The notes: a model not told the origin generated them from the sequence alone. Shown: positions 1 through 9,040, counted from the first letter of the stretch. The stretch is DNA of 64,000 nt from Asaia bogorensis NBRC 16594 (GCF_001547995.1 NZ_AP014690.1:2415001-2479000), one strand, 5' to 3'. Program-made: numbers and translations.

Positions 1-1
1 G

Positions 2-1117
2 GTCAAAATGATGGACATGGAGCGCTCGATATATCTTTATAACGATGAAGCCAGCAATTGCACGATCCTCGGAGTAAAGCGCTACTTCATCCCCATGCGT
101 ATCGAGGTGCAGTCGCTTGATACCAACGAGACCGTTCTCGTTCACGAATATGACTGCCGTGACCGGGACGTGGCCATATTGCTGCCTGGCAACACGTTGG
201 GCGACGCTGTTGGATGGTTTTCCTATGCGATCAAGTTCCAGGAAAAACACCACTGCCGATTAACGGTCGCCATGAACCCGGAAGCCTGCAAATTATTTGC
301 CGGTCAGTACCCAGGGATCCGGTGTTGCACACTCGCCGAGTATGCAGCCGAACGCGATAAATTCTACGCCACGTACTATATCGGCCTCTTTTTCAGCGAT
401 GCTGACCACAATTGGCAGCCCTCGGATTTCCGTCTGGTGGGCCTGCACCGGACAGCGGCGCATATTCTGGGCGTCGACGATCAGGAAGTACCCCCGCGTA
501 TCACGCCATGGCCCGTCGCCACGCGCCCGATCGACAAGCCTTATGTCGTGATCGCTACCCAGGCCTCAAGCCAGTGCAAGTACTGGAATAACCCGCATGG
601 CTGGCACAAGGTGATTGATCATCTGCACATGCTTGGCTACGAGGTCGTGTGCATCGACAAAAGCCCGGTGGGCGGTCATCGCAATCACTGGAACTATATT
701 CCGCATGGCACCCGTGACGAAACGGGGGACCGTCCGCTCGCCGAACGCGCCTGGTGGCTCCATCACGCGGCGTTCTTTATCGGCCTCTCAAGTGGCCTGT
801 CCTGGCTCGCTTGGGCAGCCAGAACGCCGGTTGTCATGATCAGTGGATTTACCCATCCGTCAAACGAGTTCCATACGCCCTATCGCGTGTTCAATCCTCA
901 TGTCTGCAACAGTTGCTGGCATGATATCAGAACACCCTTCGAGCACAGCGATATCCTCTTTTGCCCACGCCATGCGGACACGCCCCGGCAGTTCGAATGC
1001 ACCAAACTGATCACGCCCGAACATGTCATCGCTTACTGCGACAAACTGCATGCGCAACACGCCACGGTGACAGTGCCTTCCTCCGACGACAGCGAACAGG
1101 CTTTGCAAGATGTATGA
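2..1117 (+). CDS. Autotransporter O-heptosyltransferase (BAHT/TibC family), 5' end outside window
   Basis: Likely transfers a heptose from an ADP-heptose donor to serine hydroxyls of a self-associating autotransporter adhesin in the cytoplasm before export, as TibC and Aah do. The visible part begins near the family stretch KRYFIPMRIEVQ and LLPGNTLGDAVGWFSYAIKFQE, continues through a GT9-like fold (SSGLSWLAWA), and ends with four cysteines, C300 and C303 (CNSC), C319 and C331 counted from the ATG at 8, spaced like the iron finger of TibC. The frame is open to the window edge and about 60 N-terminal residues of the family are absent, so the true start probably lies upstream and the ATG at 8 is internal. 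The stop overlaps the next start by 8 bp, which implies translational coupling. The target adhesin should lie upstream of the window. Family assignment is firm; the substrate is inferred. Confidence 0.85.
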   Translation, partial: VKMMDMERSIYLYNDEASNCTILGVKRYFIPMRIEVQSLDTNETVLVHEYDCRDRDVAILLPGNTLGDAVGWFSYAIKFQEKHHCRLTVAMNPEACKLFAGQYPGIRCCTLAEYAAERDKFYATYYIGLFFSDADHNWQPSDFRLVGLHRTAAHILGVDDQEVPPRITPWPVATRPIDKPYVVIATQASSQCKYWNNPHGWHKVIDHLHMLGYEVVCIDKSPVGGHRNHWNYIPHGTRDETGDRPLAERAWWLHHAAFFIGLSSGLSWLAWAARTPVVMISGFTHPSNEFHTPYRVFNPHVCNSCWHDIRTPFEHSDILFCPRHADTPRQFECTKLITPEHVIAYCDKLHAQHATVTVPSSDDSEQALQDV

Positions 1118-2870
1118 AGACGAACAGGCCATTGTCGGAACAGAGGCCTGGAAGGAACGCACGCTCGTCGATTTGCTCAGGCTCCGCCGCCTGACGAAAA
1201 AGGAAAATCCGATTTTCCTTTTTCTCGGTGATGGAGAGAACGTCACCGAAACGCTAAGCGCCGTCGAACTGCATGAGCGTGCAGCGTCGGCAGGTGCCCA
1301 TCTCGCACGTACCCTGCCCAAGGGCGCCCATGTCGTTCTCCTTTTCGAAAACGGCATCGAGTATATCGTGGCTTTCTTTGCGTGCCTGTATGCAGGGCAC
1401 GTGCCTGTTTCAGGTGTCTATCCCAGCGCCATCGGGGCTACGGAACGCTTTGCTTTCATACTGCAGGACAGTGAGGCAAAGGCTGTACTGGGCAAACGCG
1501 ATACACTGACCCTCTTCCATCAGGGGCAGGCCGCCAAAAGTGGCTTGAAGTGGATTCCGCTTGAGAGCGCTCTCAAGGCGGTGCCGCTTGATGAGCCGGT
1601 CGCGCTCACATCCGATACACTGGCTGTCATCCAGTACACCTCGGGCTCGACGGAAAACCCGAAAGGCGTTTGCCTCACCCATCGCAACATCTGCCACAAT
1701 ATTCACGCGCAACTCATTTCGTTTCAATATCAGGACAATGATACCGGGCTGAGCTGGCTGCCATTTACCCATGATATGGGTCTGGTTGGCGCCGTGCTTC
1801 CTGCACTGGCTGCGGGCAATCCCTTCTACTTCATGGGACCTGACAAGTTTATCGAGAAGCCATCGCGCTGGCTTCAGGCGATCAGCCGATATGGCGCAAC
1901 CATTTCCGGCGGCCCGGATTTTGCGTACCGCTATTGCGCCCGCCTGCCAGAGCAGGACATTTCGCCTGACTGGAACTTTTCACGCTGGACCATTGCCTTC
2001 AATGGCTCAGAGAATATCAGTCCCGATACGCTGGAAAAATTCAAGACGCGCTTCGAGAAACAGGGCTTCCGAGGCGGGTCCTTCTACCCGTGTTACGGTC
2101 TGGCCGAAAACTCATTGCTCGTGACCTCCGGACGCAAAGGCGCCGGTGTCAGTCTTGTCGCATTCGACCGCGAAGCCCTGAGTCACGGCAAGGCGCTGCC
2201 GCTCGCCAATCCAGGCAGCGAGGCTGACCGCGAGACCGTTTCCGTTCTTGCAAGCTGTGGCACGCCCCATGAGGATCAGCATATCCATATCGTCGAGCCC
2301 GAACATCAGACCTTTTTGCCCGAGGGCACGGTCGGTGAAATCTGGATCGATAGTCCCAGCGTCAGTGTTGGCTACTTCAACAGTCCGCTTCGCAATGCCC
2401 AGTTCTTTGTCGAGCGCGAAGGCAAACGGTATCTCCGCACGCAGGATTTCGGTTTTATTCACCATGGCGAGCTTTTCCATGTCGGGCGCCTGAGTGAAAA
2501 ATTCCTCTATGAGGGAAATGTCTACTATACGAATGATATCGCCCTCTCACTTAGTCAGACACTCGATGGCGCGCTTTGCGTCGTGGTGCCGCCCGCCCTG
2601 CCTGAGCGCGACCTGCCAAGTCTGATCATCGAGCACGACGCTATCGAGGCCATTCCGTCCCTTCGACAGCGGATCGTCACAACGATGAACAGCTATCGCA
2701 TCGCCCGTTTCGCCTTCTATTTCATTCGCAAGGGCTTTGTGATCCGCACACCCAGCGGCAAGATACGGGCTGATCTGACGCTGGAGAATATCCTTGCCGA
2801 GAAATCGGCCATCGTTCTCTCCGGTGATACGCAGGCTCCCGTCGCGACAGGCATGAGCCGCATGATCTGA
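1110..2870 (+). CDS. Fatty-acyl-AMP ligase-like adenylating enzyme (FAAL/acyl-CoA synthetase family)
   Basis: 586 residues, the usual FAAL length. It probably activates a fatty acid as acyl-AMP and passes it to a carrier protein or CoA. Visible motifs are the ATP-binding loop YTSGSTENPKGV (about residues 174-185), SWLPFTHDMGLVGA, GGPDFAYRY, IAFNGSE, FYPCYGLAENSL, GEIWIDSPSVSVGY and LRTQDFGF with the ATP-contacting Asp kept. Near the C terminus TPSGKIRA supplies the catalytic Lys. The hinge (GRLSEKFLYEGNVYYTNDIA) is degenerate compared with typical FAALs (usually GR.KD.I..G.N.YP.DIE). The ATG lies inside the heptosyltransferase stop region (ATGTATGA). No acyl-carrier protein, PKS or NRPS is adjacent; the nearest carrier domain is in the NRPS about 10 kb away. 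An acyl-CoA ligase is the alternative. The family is clear; substrate and acceptor are unknown. Confidence 0.85.
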   Translation: MYEDEQAIVGTEAWKERTLVDLLRLRRLTKKENPIFLFLGDGENVTETLSAVELHERAASAGAHLARTLPKGAHVVLLFENGIEYIVAFFACLYAGHVPVSGVYPSAIGATERFAFILQDSEAKAVLGKRDTLTLFHQGQAAKSGLKWIPLESALKAVPLDEPVALTSDTLAVIQYTSGSTENPKGVCLTHRNICHNIHAQLISFQYQDNDTGLSWLPFTHDMGLVGAVLPALAAGNPFYFMGPDKFIEKPSRWLQAISRYGATISGGPDFAYRYCARLPEQDISPDWNFSRWTIAFNGSENISPDTLEKFKTRFEKQGFRGGSFYPCYGLAENSLLVTSGRKGAGVSLVAFDREALSHGKALPLANPGSEADRETVSVLASCGTPHEDQHIHIVEPEHQTFLPEGTVGEIWIDSPSVSVGYFNSPLRNAQFFVEREGKRYLRTQDFGFIHHGELFHVGRLSEKFLYEGNVYYTNDIALSLSQTLDGALCVVVPPALPERDLPSLIIEHDAIEAIPSLRQRIVTTMNSYRIARFAFYFIRKGFVIRTPSGKIRADLTLENILAEKSAIVLSGDTQAPVATGMSRMI

Positions 2871-2889
2871 CGCCTGGCTTGAAAAGACG

Positions 2890-2927
2890 GCATCCGACAC
2901 AACCTTCCTGATAGGCCAATCGGATGC
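2890..2927 (+). terminator. Hairpin after the FAAL gene, terminator-like
   Basis: GCATCCGA (2890-2897) pairs perfectly with TCGGATGC (2920-2927) around a 22-nt loop, 20 nt after the FAAL stop. No U tract follows, so it is only a candidate for ending the heptosyltransferase-FAAL transcript. The rest of 2871-3149 shows no credible gene. Confidence 0.35.
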
Positions 2928-3149
2928 GCGCCAGCATTTCTCACATTACGGGTATGGGCTCATATTGGCCTTGTTTGAGGCCATGTCGGTCACGTATTCA
3001 GAACACGACGTCGAAGCTTCACGCCAAGCCTGCAAGACGCGCCACGCTTTTGCCTCAAGAACCGTGCTTGTTCGGGTAAAGGCGTTATGACATCCTTAAC
3101 GTCGCCTCGACCCGGCTGCGTTCAATCAATAATCAAAGGCACTCTGCAA

Positions 3150-3434
3150 ATGGCAGATAATACTTCAGACAAGATCTTGCATCAGATCGCACAGGGGATT
3201 GCATCGCTCAGTGCAGAATCCGCACCGATCATCTTTGCCGACAACGTGCCGGTCTATGGTCATGTCGGAGGTATCATCACGGTCACACTCGCGGCAGAGC
3301 GCCCTTATGGTAACGAGATTGTCGTGGCACCGACCGCTCATCTGCGCCTGACGCCCAAAGCAGCCAAGTTGCTTGCAGAATCAATTCTCAAGGCATTTGC
3401 AATGGGAGAACGCAAGGAAGCCTCGGTCAACTAA
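3150..3434 (+). CDS. Small conserved-looking protein of unknown function, possibly DUF3467-like
   Basis: 94 residues from the ATG at 3150, chosen over the ATG at 3087 because AAGG sits about 10 nt upstream and the extra N-terminal residues look untranslated. There is no signal peptide or membrane segment. The layout (APIIFADNVPVYGH, then VTLAAE, then HLRLTPKAAKLLAESIL) resembles DUF3467 proteins, where a 'YAN' strand is followed by 'SP.HAK.L...L', but the match is weak and by eye only. It is not an acyl-carrier protein: there is no DSL-type serine motif. It follows the FAAL gene in the same direction after a 279-nt gap with a hairpin, so it probably has its own promoter. Function unknown. Confidence 0.6.
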   Translation: MADNTSDKILHQIAQGIASLSAESAPIIFADNVPVYGHVGGIITVTLAAERPYGNEIVVAPTAHLRLTPKAAKLLAESILKAFAMGERKEASVN

Positions 3435-3483
3435 GCGCCGCACATCGCCCCGGCGCATCCGACCTCGGGCCGATGACTATCCT

Positions 3484-4068
3484 TCAGACGCCACTCAGCG
3501 CGTCGAGCCGGGCCAGATTGATAGCAGCTGTCGCGTCGCCACAATCGCGCCCGGCACTATAATAGTCTCTAGCGTGGAGAGGATTGGCAGGGCAGTCACC
3601 ATAGCCATCCTCGTGAATCAGCCCGAGCATATTGAATGCCTTCCCCACACCGCGGCGGGCTGCCTCCATGTAAAGGGTACAGGCGCGAACACGGTCCTGC
3701 ACCACACCATCGCCGTTCAGATAAAGATCGGCCAGATTATAAAACGCCCATCCCTCACCGCCTGATGCTGCGCGCTCAAAGAGGCGACGCGCCTCATGCA
3801 CGTCGCGTTTCGTCCCCCAGCCCTGCTCGAACACACGCCCCAGCATATTGAGACATGTCGGATGCTCTGACTGCGCGGCCTGTGAGAAAAGGCAGAAGGC
3901 CTCGCTCATCGCCCCACGATCAAGATTCCATTGTGCGAGATAGAGTTGCGCCGCCACCGAGTTTTCGAGCGGCGGCAAACGCGGCGCAACGACCTGAGGG
4001 GAGGCAGGCGTTATGCCTGCCTCCCCTTCATGATTATCCCGATCCGGCTCAGGAACGTCAGCCCGCAT
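3484..4068 (-). CDS. Sel1-like/TPR repeat protein of a TonB receptor locus
   Basis: 194 residues. After a Pro- and acid-rich N terminus it carries about three Sel1 repeats: AFCLFSQAAQSEHPTCLNMLGRVFEQGWG, ARRLFERAASGGEGWAFYNLADLYLNGDG and ACTLYMEAARRGVGKAFNMLGLIHEDGYG, each with the alpha-alpha signature A...LG.....G. No signal peptide is visible. It starts 3 nt after the stop of the receptor gene and must be co-transcribed with it. Similar Sel1/TPR genes sit between a PiuA/Fiu-type receptor and the dioxygenase PiuC in Pseudomonas and other proteobacteria. Here piuC is separate, at 21.4-22.1 kb. Its role in the iron system is unknown; protein-protein adapter activity is the usual inference. 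Confidence 0.85.
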   Translation of the reverse strand: MRADVPEPDRDNHEGEAGITPASPQVVAPRLPPLENSVAAQLYLAQWNLDRGAMSEAFCLFSQAAQSEHPTCLNMLGRVFEQGWGTKRDVHEARRLFERAASGGEGWAFYNLADLYLNGDGVVQDRVRACTLYMEAARRGVGKAFNMLGLIHEDGYGDCPANPLHARDYYSAGRDCGDATAAINLARLDALSGV

Positions 4069-4071
4069 GGC

Positions 4072-6399
4072 TCAGAAGCGCAGACCGACCGAACCTAGGA
4101 ATGTCCGACCCGAAAGCGGGACAGCACGCGAGGTCGAGAAGGCCGAGGCGTAGTTGCGATGATTGGTCAGGTTATTGGCGTTGAACTGAACATGGTAGTG
4201 CGAAATGTCGTAGGAAATCATGCCATTGAGCGACACGTTATCCGGCATACGCCCTGTACGGCCTTCGTTGGACCAGTAACCCGACGAATACTGCACACCA
4301 CCGCCGGCCTGCAGCTTGCCGTTATTGGGCTTCAGGACCAGACTGGACACATCATAGGTGCTCCAGACCGACAGGCTGTTCGCAGGCAGCTGCGGTGCAC
4401 GATTGCCGCCATAAAGCGCGCTGTTCGTCACCTTGCCACCCATATAGGCGTAGGAGCCATAGATTTCCCAGTTGCGGGTCAGCTTGCCTGTGGCGCTGAC
4501 TTCAAGACCGCGAATACGACGACCGGAGCCTGCATCCTGGAAGCCAGTGATGATGTTGCCGTCATCGTCATAGGTGAAGGAGTTGTTCTGCTCGATCTGG
4601 AAGATTGCGCCAGTCACGCCAAGGCGCTTGTTGAAGAAATCGGCCTTGCCACCCAGTTCATACAGGTCGCTGCGCTGCGGCTTGAGGTCGCGCCCATTGG
4701 CCGCCACATCGCCGATGCTTGTCGAGCTCATGGTCAGTGAGGAAACATCCGTACCCACAGGCTTATAGGACTGCGAGAAGGTGAAGTAGAAGGTCGTGTT
4801 CTCCAGCGGTTCGTACATCAGGCTGGCGGACGGGCTGAACTTGTTCGATTTCTGCTTCTGCACGCCGATCGAGGATTGAGCCGCACTCCAATAGGTCGAG
4901 CGGTAATCGTCCCAACGCACCGTGCCATAGACCGAGATCTGTTTGGTCAGGTGGATCTTGTCTGCCAGAAACAGACCCAGATCGCGGAAATCCGCCGTGC
5001 GGCTGCCCGTTGCCGGGAAGGTCAGCATGGTGCCCGGATATTCGAATTGCGGCGCACGGATCTGCTGGTTATTCACCCGGTTGATCCAGGTGCCGTAAAG
5101 ACGATCATCCTTGGTATAATTGATGTCCACACCAGCGCGAATATCGTGGTGCATGAAGCCGGTCCGGAACTTGGAATGGCCCATGCTGACATTCTGCACG
5201 CCCCAGCCAGCCTGATCGTACCCCATGCCACCACCGGCGCCATAAGTCAGTGTCGGATTGCCGCCAGCCAGGAAGGAGGTTGCGCACGCTCCGGAGCAGG
5301 CTGCGGGCGTCGTCGCTGCAAAATTGCGGGTGTAATGCGAGTAACGTGTGTCGTTCGACAGGGTCAGCCATTTGGATAGCACGGAAGCGAATTTCGAGGT
5401 GACAATGTGCACATTGCCCATGTCGCGGTCGAAATTGCGCGAATAATTCGTGTCACGTGGCAGGCCGTATTCCGTGATCGGACGATAGGTCTTGCCGATC
5501 TGGATCATCGACACGCCGTAATCGGGACGACCGCGGCTGCCGAGCCACTGATAATTCAGATGCCAGGTGTTCTTCGTGCCCAGCCCGACACCCAGATCGG
5601 CAGCAGCGCCGTAGCGATCGGTGCGGACATTGTTGCGGTCTGCCACCATCTGCTTGTTGTACATGCCGTTCACGCGAAGGGCGGTATGGGCATTGATCTC
5701 GTAATTGGCATCCGCCGAACCACGATACTGCATGCCACTGCCAAAGGACTGATCAGCCCCGAAAGCATTGCCGCTATGCGCCTTCTTGAGCGTCTGATTG
5801 ATGACGCCGCCCACATTGCCGGCACCGAAATACTCGCCAGACGGTCCCTTCACCACCTCGACGCTCTCGGTGTTATAAACGTCGCGCACATAATTGCCGA
5901 AATCGCGCAGGCCATCCTCATAGATGTCGCCACGTGCCTGCTGGCCACGAATACGGAACTGGTTGCCGTTCATGCCGCCATTGCCCTCACCGGCAGACAT
6001 GGTGATGCCCGGCACGTTGGACAGCGCCTGATCGAGCGTGAAGAGACGCTGCTCCTCGATCAGCTGCTTTGGCACGACGCTGACCGTCTGGGGCGTTTCA
6101 CGCACGTTATCGGGCATACGGCCGATATCAAGCGTCGTCGTGTTGGTGTTGAGCGTGTTGATCTGCTCCTTGCCGTGCACGCGCACGGCTGGCAGCGCGA
6201 TGGACTGCCCATCACTCGCCTTCTGGTCTGTCGTGACGGCATCCTGCGCTTCAGCGTCCTCGGCAGCGCCAAGCCCCATACCGGCCGTGAGCGCCAGCAG
6301 CAGAAGACGTTTCTGTTTGCCTGAGTAACTACCGGATACCACTGTGCGGGGGGCGCTATTATTCAGCGTTCCACAAGGGAACGTGCAGTCTTCAGGCAT
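4072..6399 (-). CDS. TonB-dependent catecholate siderophore receptor (Fiu/PiuA-like)
   Basis: Outer-membrane gated channel for ferric siderophores, energised by TonB-ExbBD. The ATG at 6399 (775 residues) is preferred over the one at 6498 because GGTGAG lies 5-6 nt upstream. A signal peptide follows (KRLLLLALTAGMGLGAAEDAEAQ). A TonB-box-like IALPAVRVHG precedes the plug, which holds DNVRETPQTVSVVPKQLIEEQ, FRIRGQQARGDIYEDGLRDF and VEVVKGPSGEYFGAGNVGGVINQ. The barrel runs to a C-terminal Phe (VGLRF), the outer-membrane insertion signature. The plug and the GRPDYGVSM stretch resemble Fiu and PiuA, which take catecholates and their breakdown products. It is followed after 3 nt by a Sel1 protein. 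A Fur-like site lies at 6579-6593. Family is certain; ligand is inferred. Confidence 0.93.
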   Translation of the reverse strand: MPEDCTFPCGTLNNSAPRTVVSGSYSGKQKRLLLLALTAGMGLGAAEDAEAQDAVTTDQKASDGQSIALPAVRVHGKEQINTLNTNTTTLDIGRMPDNVRETPQTVSVVPKQLIEEQRLFTLDQALSNVPGITMSAGEGNGGMNGNQFRIRGQQARGDIYEDGLRDFGNYVRDVYNTESVEVVKGPSGEYFGAGNVGGVINQTLKKAHSGNAFGADQSFGSGMQYRGSADANYEINAHTALRVNGMYNKQMVADRNNVRTDRYGAAADLGVGLGTKNTWHLNYQWLGSRGRPDYGVSMIQIGKTYRPITEYGLPRDTNYSRNFDRDMGNVHIVTSKFASVLSKWLTLSNDTRYSHYTRNFAATTPAACSGACATSFLAGGNPTLTYGAGGGMGYDQAGWGVQNVSMGHSKFRTGFMHHDIRAGVDINYTKDDRLYGTWINRVNNQQIRAPQFEYPGTMLTFPATGSRTADFRDLGLFLADKIHLTKQISVYGTVRWDDYRSTYWSAAQSSIGVQKQKSNKFSPSASLMYEPLENTTFYFTFSQSYKPVGTDVSSLTMSSTSIGDVAANGRDLKPQRSDLYELGGKADFFNKRLGVTGAIFQIEQNNSFTYDDDGNIITGFQDAGSGRRIRGLEVSATGKLTRNWEIYGSYAYMGGKVTNSALYGGNRAPQLPANSLSVWSTYDVSSLVLKPNNGKLQAGGGVQYSSGYWSNEGRTGRMPDNVSLNGMISYDISHYHVQFNANNLTNHRNYASAFSTSRAVPLSGRTFLGSVGLRF

Positions 6400-6578
6400 A
6401 CGACTCACCAGAAATCCGTTATTGACAGCGAAAGCGAGGCGCAGAACGACCTGAAATGTTTTGACATATCCGAATACAACTCGGAAATTCCTCTCCATTA
6501 CCTGCCGATGCAGGTATCAATACTCAGAATCGCGGCGCTCGGCCTTCGATGCTGTGTTTCGGGCAAGTTACATTCAGA

Positions 6579-6593
6579 TGCAAACGATTCTTA
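6579..6593 (-). promoter_or_regulatory. Possible Fur-box half, siderophore receptor promoter
   Basis: TGCAAACGATTCTTA resembles the left half of alphaproteobacterial Fur boxes (TGCAAATGATTC...), about 180 nt upstream of the receptor start. The second half is poor. Support comes mainly from the regulated gene type. Confidence 0.35.
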
Positions 6594-6655
6594 AAATCTT
6601 TCTTAACTCGGACCAGATATGTGCTTTTTCTGCAACATTTCGTCGGCACAGCCCG

Positions 6656-6685
6656 AGCAGGCTTCCCTGGCAAGATGCGCCTGCT
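6656..6685 (-). terminator. Hairpin after oprB-like gene
   Basis: AGCAGGC (6656-6662) pairs with GCCTGCT (6679-6685), 25 nt beyond the porin stop in its direction of transcription. There is no immediate U tract. Confidence 0.35.
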
Positions 6686-6709
6686 TCACGCGAGTCAGAG
6701 TTCATTGTG

Positions 6710-8044
6710 TCAGATGAACTCGATATGCGTCTTGACGCCCATCAGAAGCTGGTTCCGCAGGCCAGGCTGTAGCCCAGGGTTGATGTAATACTGGAGGTCA
6801 GGCGCAATCGAGACACCACGCCAGATATGCAGTTGATAAAACACCTCGATGATGCCCCCCCAATCCTGAGGTCGTCTGGTATGCCCCCGCAAATGCCCCC
6901 CCTGCGCATAGGCGGCCAGCTGCGCCCGGCGCGCAGCGCGCGAGACCTGAATGACCGTCATATCAAGCCCGATGGCATCGCTCGGGCGGGAGGCGATCAT
7001 GCCACGCATGAACAATCCCAGAGAATACTGGGCCTTGCGCAAGGCTGTGCGTGGCGCGTTCCAGTAAGCCGCCCCCAGCAGGGTCAGCCCGGCATCGCGA
7101 CCATGCCCCTTGAAGCGCCAGACCATCTGATCCGCCATGACCCATGCCGACCATGCCCCCTTGATCTGGCGTGGCGATGCGCTGACCAGATAGAGGTTCT
7201 GCCCTTCCATGCCCTCGAAACGGCTGTCATGACGGGCCGTGTCGTAAACAAAGCCGAGCTTGTAGAGACCAGACAGGCCCTTCCTCGGCCCGAAGGCCGG
7301 TGTCCAGCTCAGCTCAAGCGGCAGGGCCATGCCATCGATCGTGGCGCCGTTGAACTTGAAGCCCGTGCGTGTCTGATGGTGCGTATAGATCGCCTCGGTT
7401 TCAGTCAGGTAGAGACCGGTCTTGATGGCCATCTCATTGGTAATCTGCACGCGCACCCGTGTCGCCCAGTTCGACATGGGGAATGGCGCATGAGCCTTGT
7501 TATCCGATGCTGCACGCGGATTGCCGCAAAAAGCGCCGTTCATGAAATTGCAGTAGAGCGGATTGGCCGAGAAATCGGAAAGGAACGTCATGCGCCCCAC
7601 AGCCGCGCTCACCCGGTCATACAGCATGGATTTTTCAACATAGGCCGAGACCAGATGGATCACGACATTGCCGACACCGCCATAGGTGGCCTGGCTCGGA
7701 TTCAGAAAATCTCCGAATTTGTGGCTCGTCGGGCTGCCATAGCCACTGGCAAGAATGATATGCGTCGAGACACCTTGCAGGGCCGCCAGACGTTCCCAGT
7801 CGATGTCGCTGCCATAGGTGAAGATACCGACATTGCCGACACCCTTCTCCAGCCCCAGCCCGGGCGTGGGAGAGCCGATCATCGCCTGCGTCTCGTTGGT
7901 ATGCTGCACGTGAAACATCACGCCGTGCTCGCGTAACGCCGAGAGACTACCGAGCGTGGCAAGAGAATCAGCCCGTGCAATCCCGGCATGACCCATGATG
8001 ATGCTGACCCCGAGCGTAACGCCCAGTCTAGACACGCCTCTCAT
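6710..8044 (-). CDS. Carbohydrate-selective porin, OprB family
   Basis: 444 residues. OprB-family porins are 16-stranded outer-membrane barrels that admit glucose and other sugars. The protein begins with a signal peptide (GVTLGVSIIMGHAGIARA/DS). It contains typical OprB stretches: WERLAALQGVSTHIILASGYG near the N terminus, GRMTFLSDFSANPLYCNFMNGAFCGNP in mid-protein, and near the C terminus EVFYQLHIWRGVSIAPDLQYYINPG, the family's most recognisable block. It ends in Ile rather than the usual Phe. GGAGGAG sits 8 nt before the ATG. It diverges from phzF across 146 nt. Acetic acid bacteria carry several OprB paralogs, so the sugar cannot be named. Confidence 0.9.
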   Translation of the reverse strand: MRGVSRLGVTLGVSIIMGHAGIARADSLATLGSLSALREHGVMFHVQHTNETQAMIGSPTPGLGLEKGVGNVGIFTYGSDIDWERLAALQGVSTHIILASGYGSPTSHKFGDFLNPSQATYGGVGNVVIHLVSAYVEKSMLYDRVSAAVGRMTFLSDFSANPLYCNFMNGAFCGNPRAASDNKAHAPFPMSNWATRVRVQITNEMAIKTGLYLTETEAIYTHHQTRTGFKFNGATIDGMALPLELSWTPAFGPRKGLSGLYKLGFVYDTARHDSRFEGMEGQNLYLVSASPRQIKGAWSAWVMADQMVWRFKGHGRDAGLTLLGAAYWNAPRTALRKAQYSLGLFMRGMIASRPSDAIGLDMTVIQVSRAARRAQLAAYAQGGHLRGHTRRPQDWGGIIEVFYQLHIWRGVSIAPDLQYYINPGLQPGLRNQLLMGVKTHIEFI

Positions 8045-8190
8045 GGTTGTGCTCCTCCTGCCTTCAGGTCCTCTCTATCGTCCCGTGGTTCAAGCGGCGG
8101 TTTGTGGCGATTTTCGGCCGGTCTGGCCCGTGCAATGTTTTGTCTGTTACGCTTGTGTTCTGTCTCTCCCGCTCTACGAAAGGGTCGATC

Positions 8191-9033
8191 ATGAGCGACC
8201 ATCCCTTCCGGCAGGTCGATGTTTTCGCCGCCACACCCTTCGCCGGTAATCCCCTGGCGGTCATTCTGGATGCCGATGGCCTTGATGATGCGCTGATGGC
8301 CCGCATCGCCAACTGGACCAATCTGAGCGAGACAACCTTCCTGTTACGCCCCACGACGCCCGAGGCCTCGTATCGTGTGCGTATCTTCACGCCCGGCGGT
8401 GAGCTTCCCTTTGCGGGGCACCCGACACTCGGCACAGCCTTTGTATGGGCCTCCCTCCCCGGCAACACCCATAATGGCACCATCGTGCAGGAATGTGATG
8501 TGGGGCTGGTGCGCGTGCGGGTTGATGATACACGTTTTGCTTTCGCAGCCCCACCGAGGCGACGGGCCACCCCCCTGACGATCGAAGAGCGCAATACCGC
8601 CTGCGCGGCGCTGGGCCTTGCTCCCGATGATATTCTGGATGCTGCCTGGGGGGATAATGGCCCACCCTGGCAGCTTCTCTCCCTTCGTGAGCGCAAGGAT
8701 GTGCTCTCGGTCAGGCCTGACTGGTCGAGAATGGGCGACAATCTCTACGGGATCGTGGCGCCCTGGCAGGAAGACCGTGATGAGACAGGCGCTGCCTTAG
8801 AGATCAGGGCCTTTGTCGGCCAGAACCAGGGATTTGAGGACCCGGTGACCGGCAGTCTCAATGCCGCCATGGCCCAGTGGATGATTGGCAAGGGCGCAGC
8901 CCCGGAGAGCTATATCGCGAGCCAGGGTACTGCGATGGGCCGCAATGGCCGTGTTTCAATCGTCAAGAACGGGGAGACGATCTGGGTCGGGGGAACTGTC
9001 ACGCCACGCATTGCGGGCACGCTGACACTCTGA
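8191..9033 (+). CDS. PhzF-family isomerase/epimerase
   Basis: 280 residues, a normal PhzF length. The family catalyses proton shifts on small substrates using a catalytic Glu. The protein opens with QVDVFAATPFAGNPLAV and contains NLSETTFLLRP with the family's active-site Glu, then GGELPFAGHPTLGTAFV and, later, GFEDPVTGSLNAAMAQWM, all hallmark blocks. The ATG at 8191 is chosen because AAAGGG lies 8 nt upstream and the family N terminus matches there; an upstream ATG at 8047 would add about 48 unrelated residues. The gene stands alone, with no phenazine genes nearby, so it is a general PhzF-like protein and not evidence for phenazine synthesis. A terminator hairpin follows. Confidence 0.9.
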   Translation: MSDHPFRQVDVFAATPFAGNPLAVILDADGLDDALMARIANWTNLSETTFLLRPTTPEASYRVRIFTPGGELPFAGHPTLGTAFVWASLPGNTHNGTIVQECDVGLVRVRVDDTRFAFAAPPRRRATPLTIEERNTACAALGLAPDDILDAAWGDNGPPWQLLSLRERKDVLSVRPDWSRMGDNLYGIVAPWQEDRDETGAALEIRAFVGQNQGFEDPVTGSLNAAMAQWMIGKGAAPESYIASQGTAMGRNGRVSIVKNGETIWVGGTVTPRIAGTLTL

Positions 9034-9040
9034 AAACAGA

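Larger units (their letters stand above)
6400..6709. other. Intergenic region between OprB and the siderophore receptor
   Basis: 310 nt upstream of the receptor and downstream of the porin, both on the minus strand. It contains the receptor's ribosome-binding site (GGTGAG near 6405), a Fur-like half-site (6579-6593) and a terminator-like hairpin (6656-6685). Short open frames here lack gene-like features. Confidence 0.6.

Noticed and set aside
5407-7936. Plus-strand open frames opposite the TonB receptor and OprB (305 and 369 codons)
   Set aside because: Antisense shadows without motif or ribosome site.
8191-9033. Phenazine biosynthesis
   Set aside because: PhzF homologs are widespread and no other phz genes are present.
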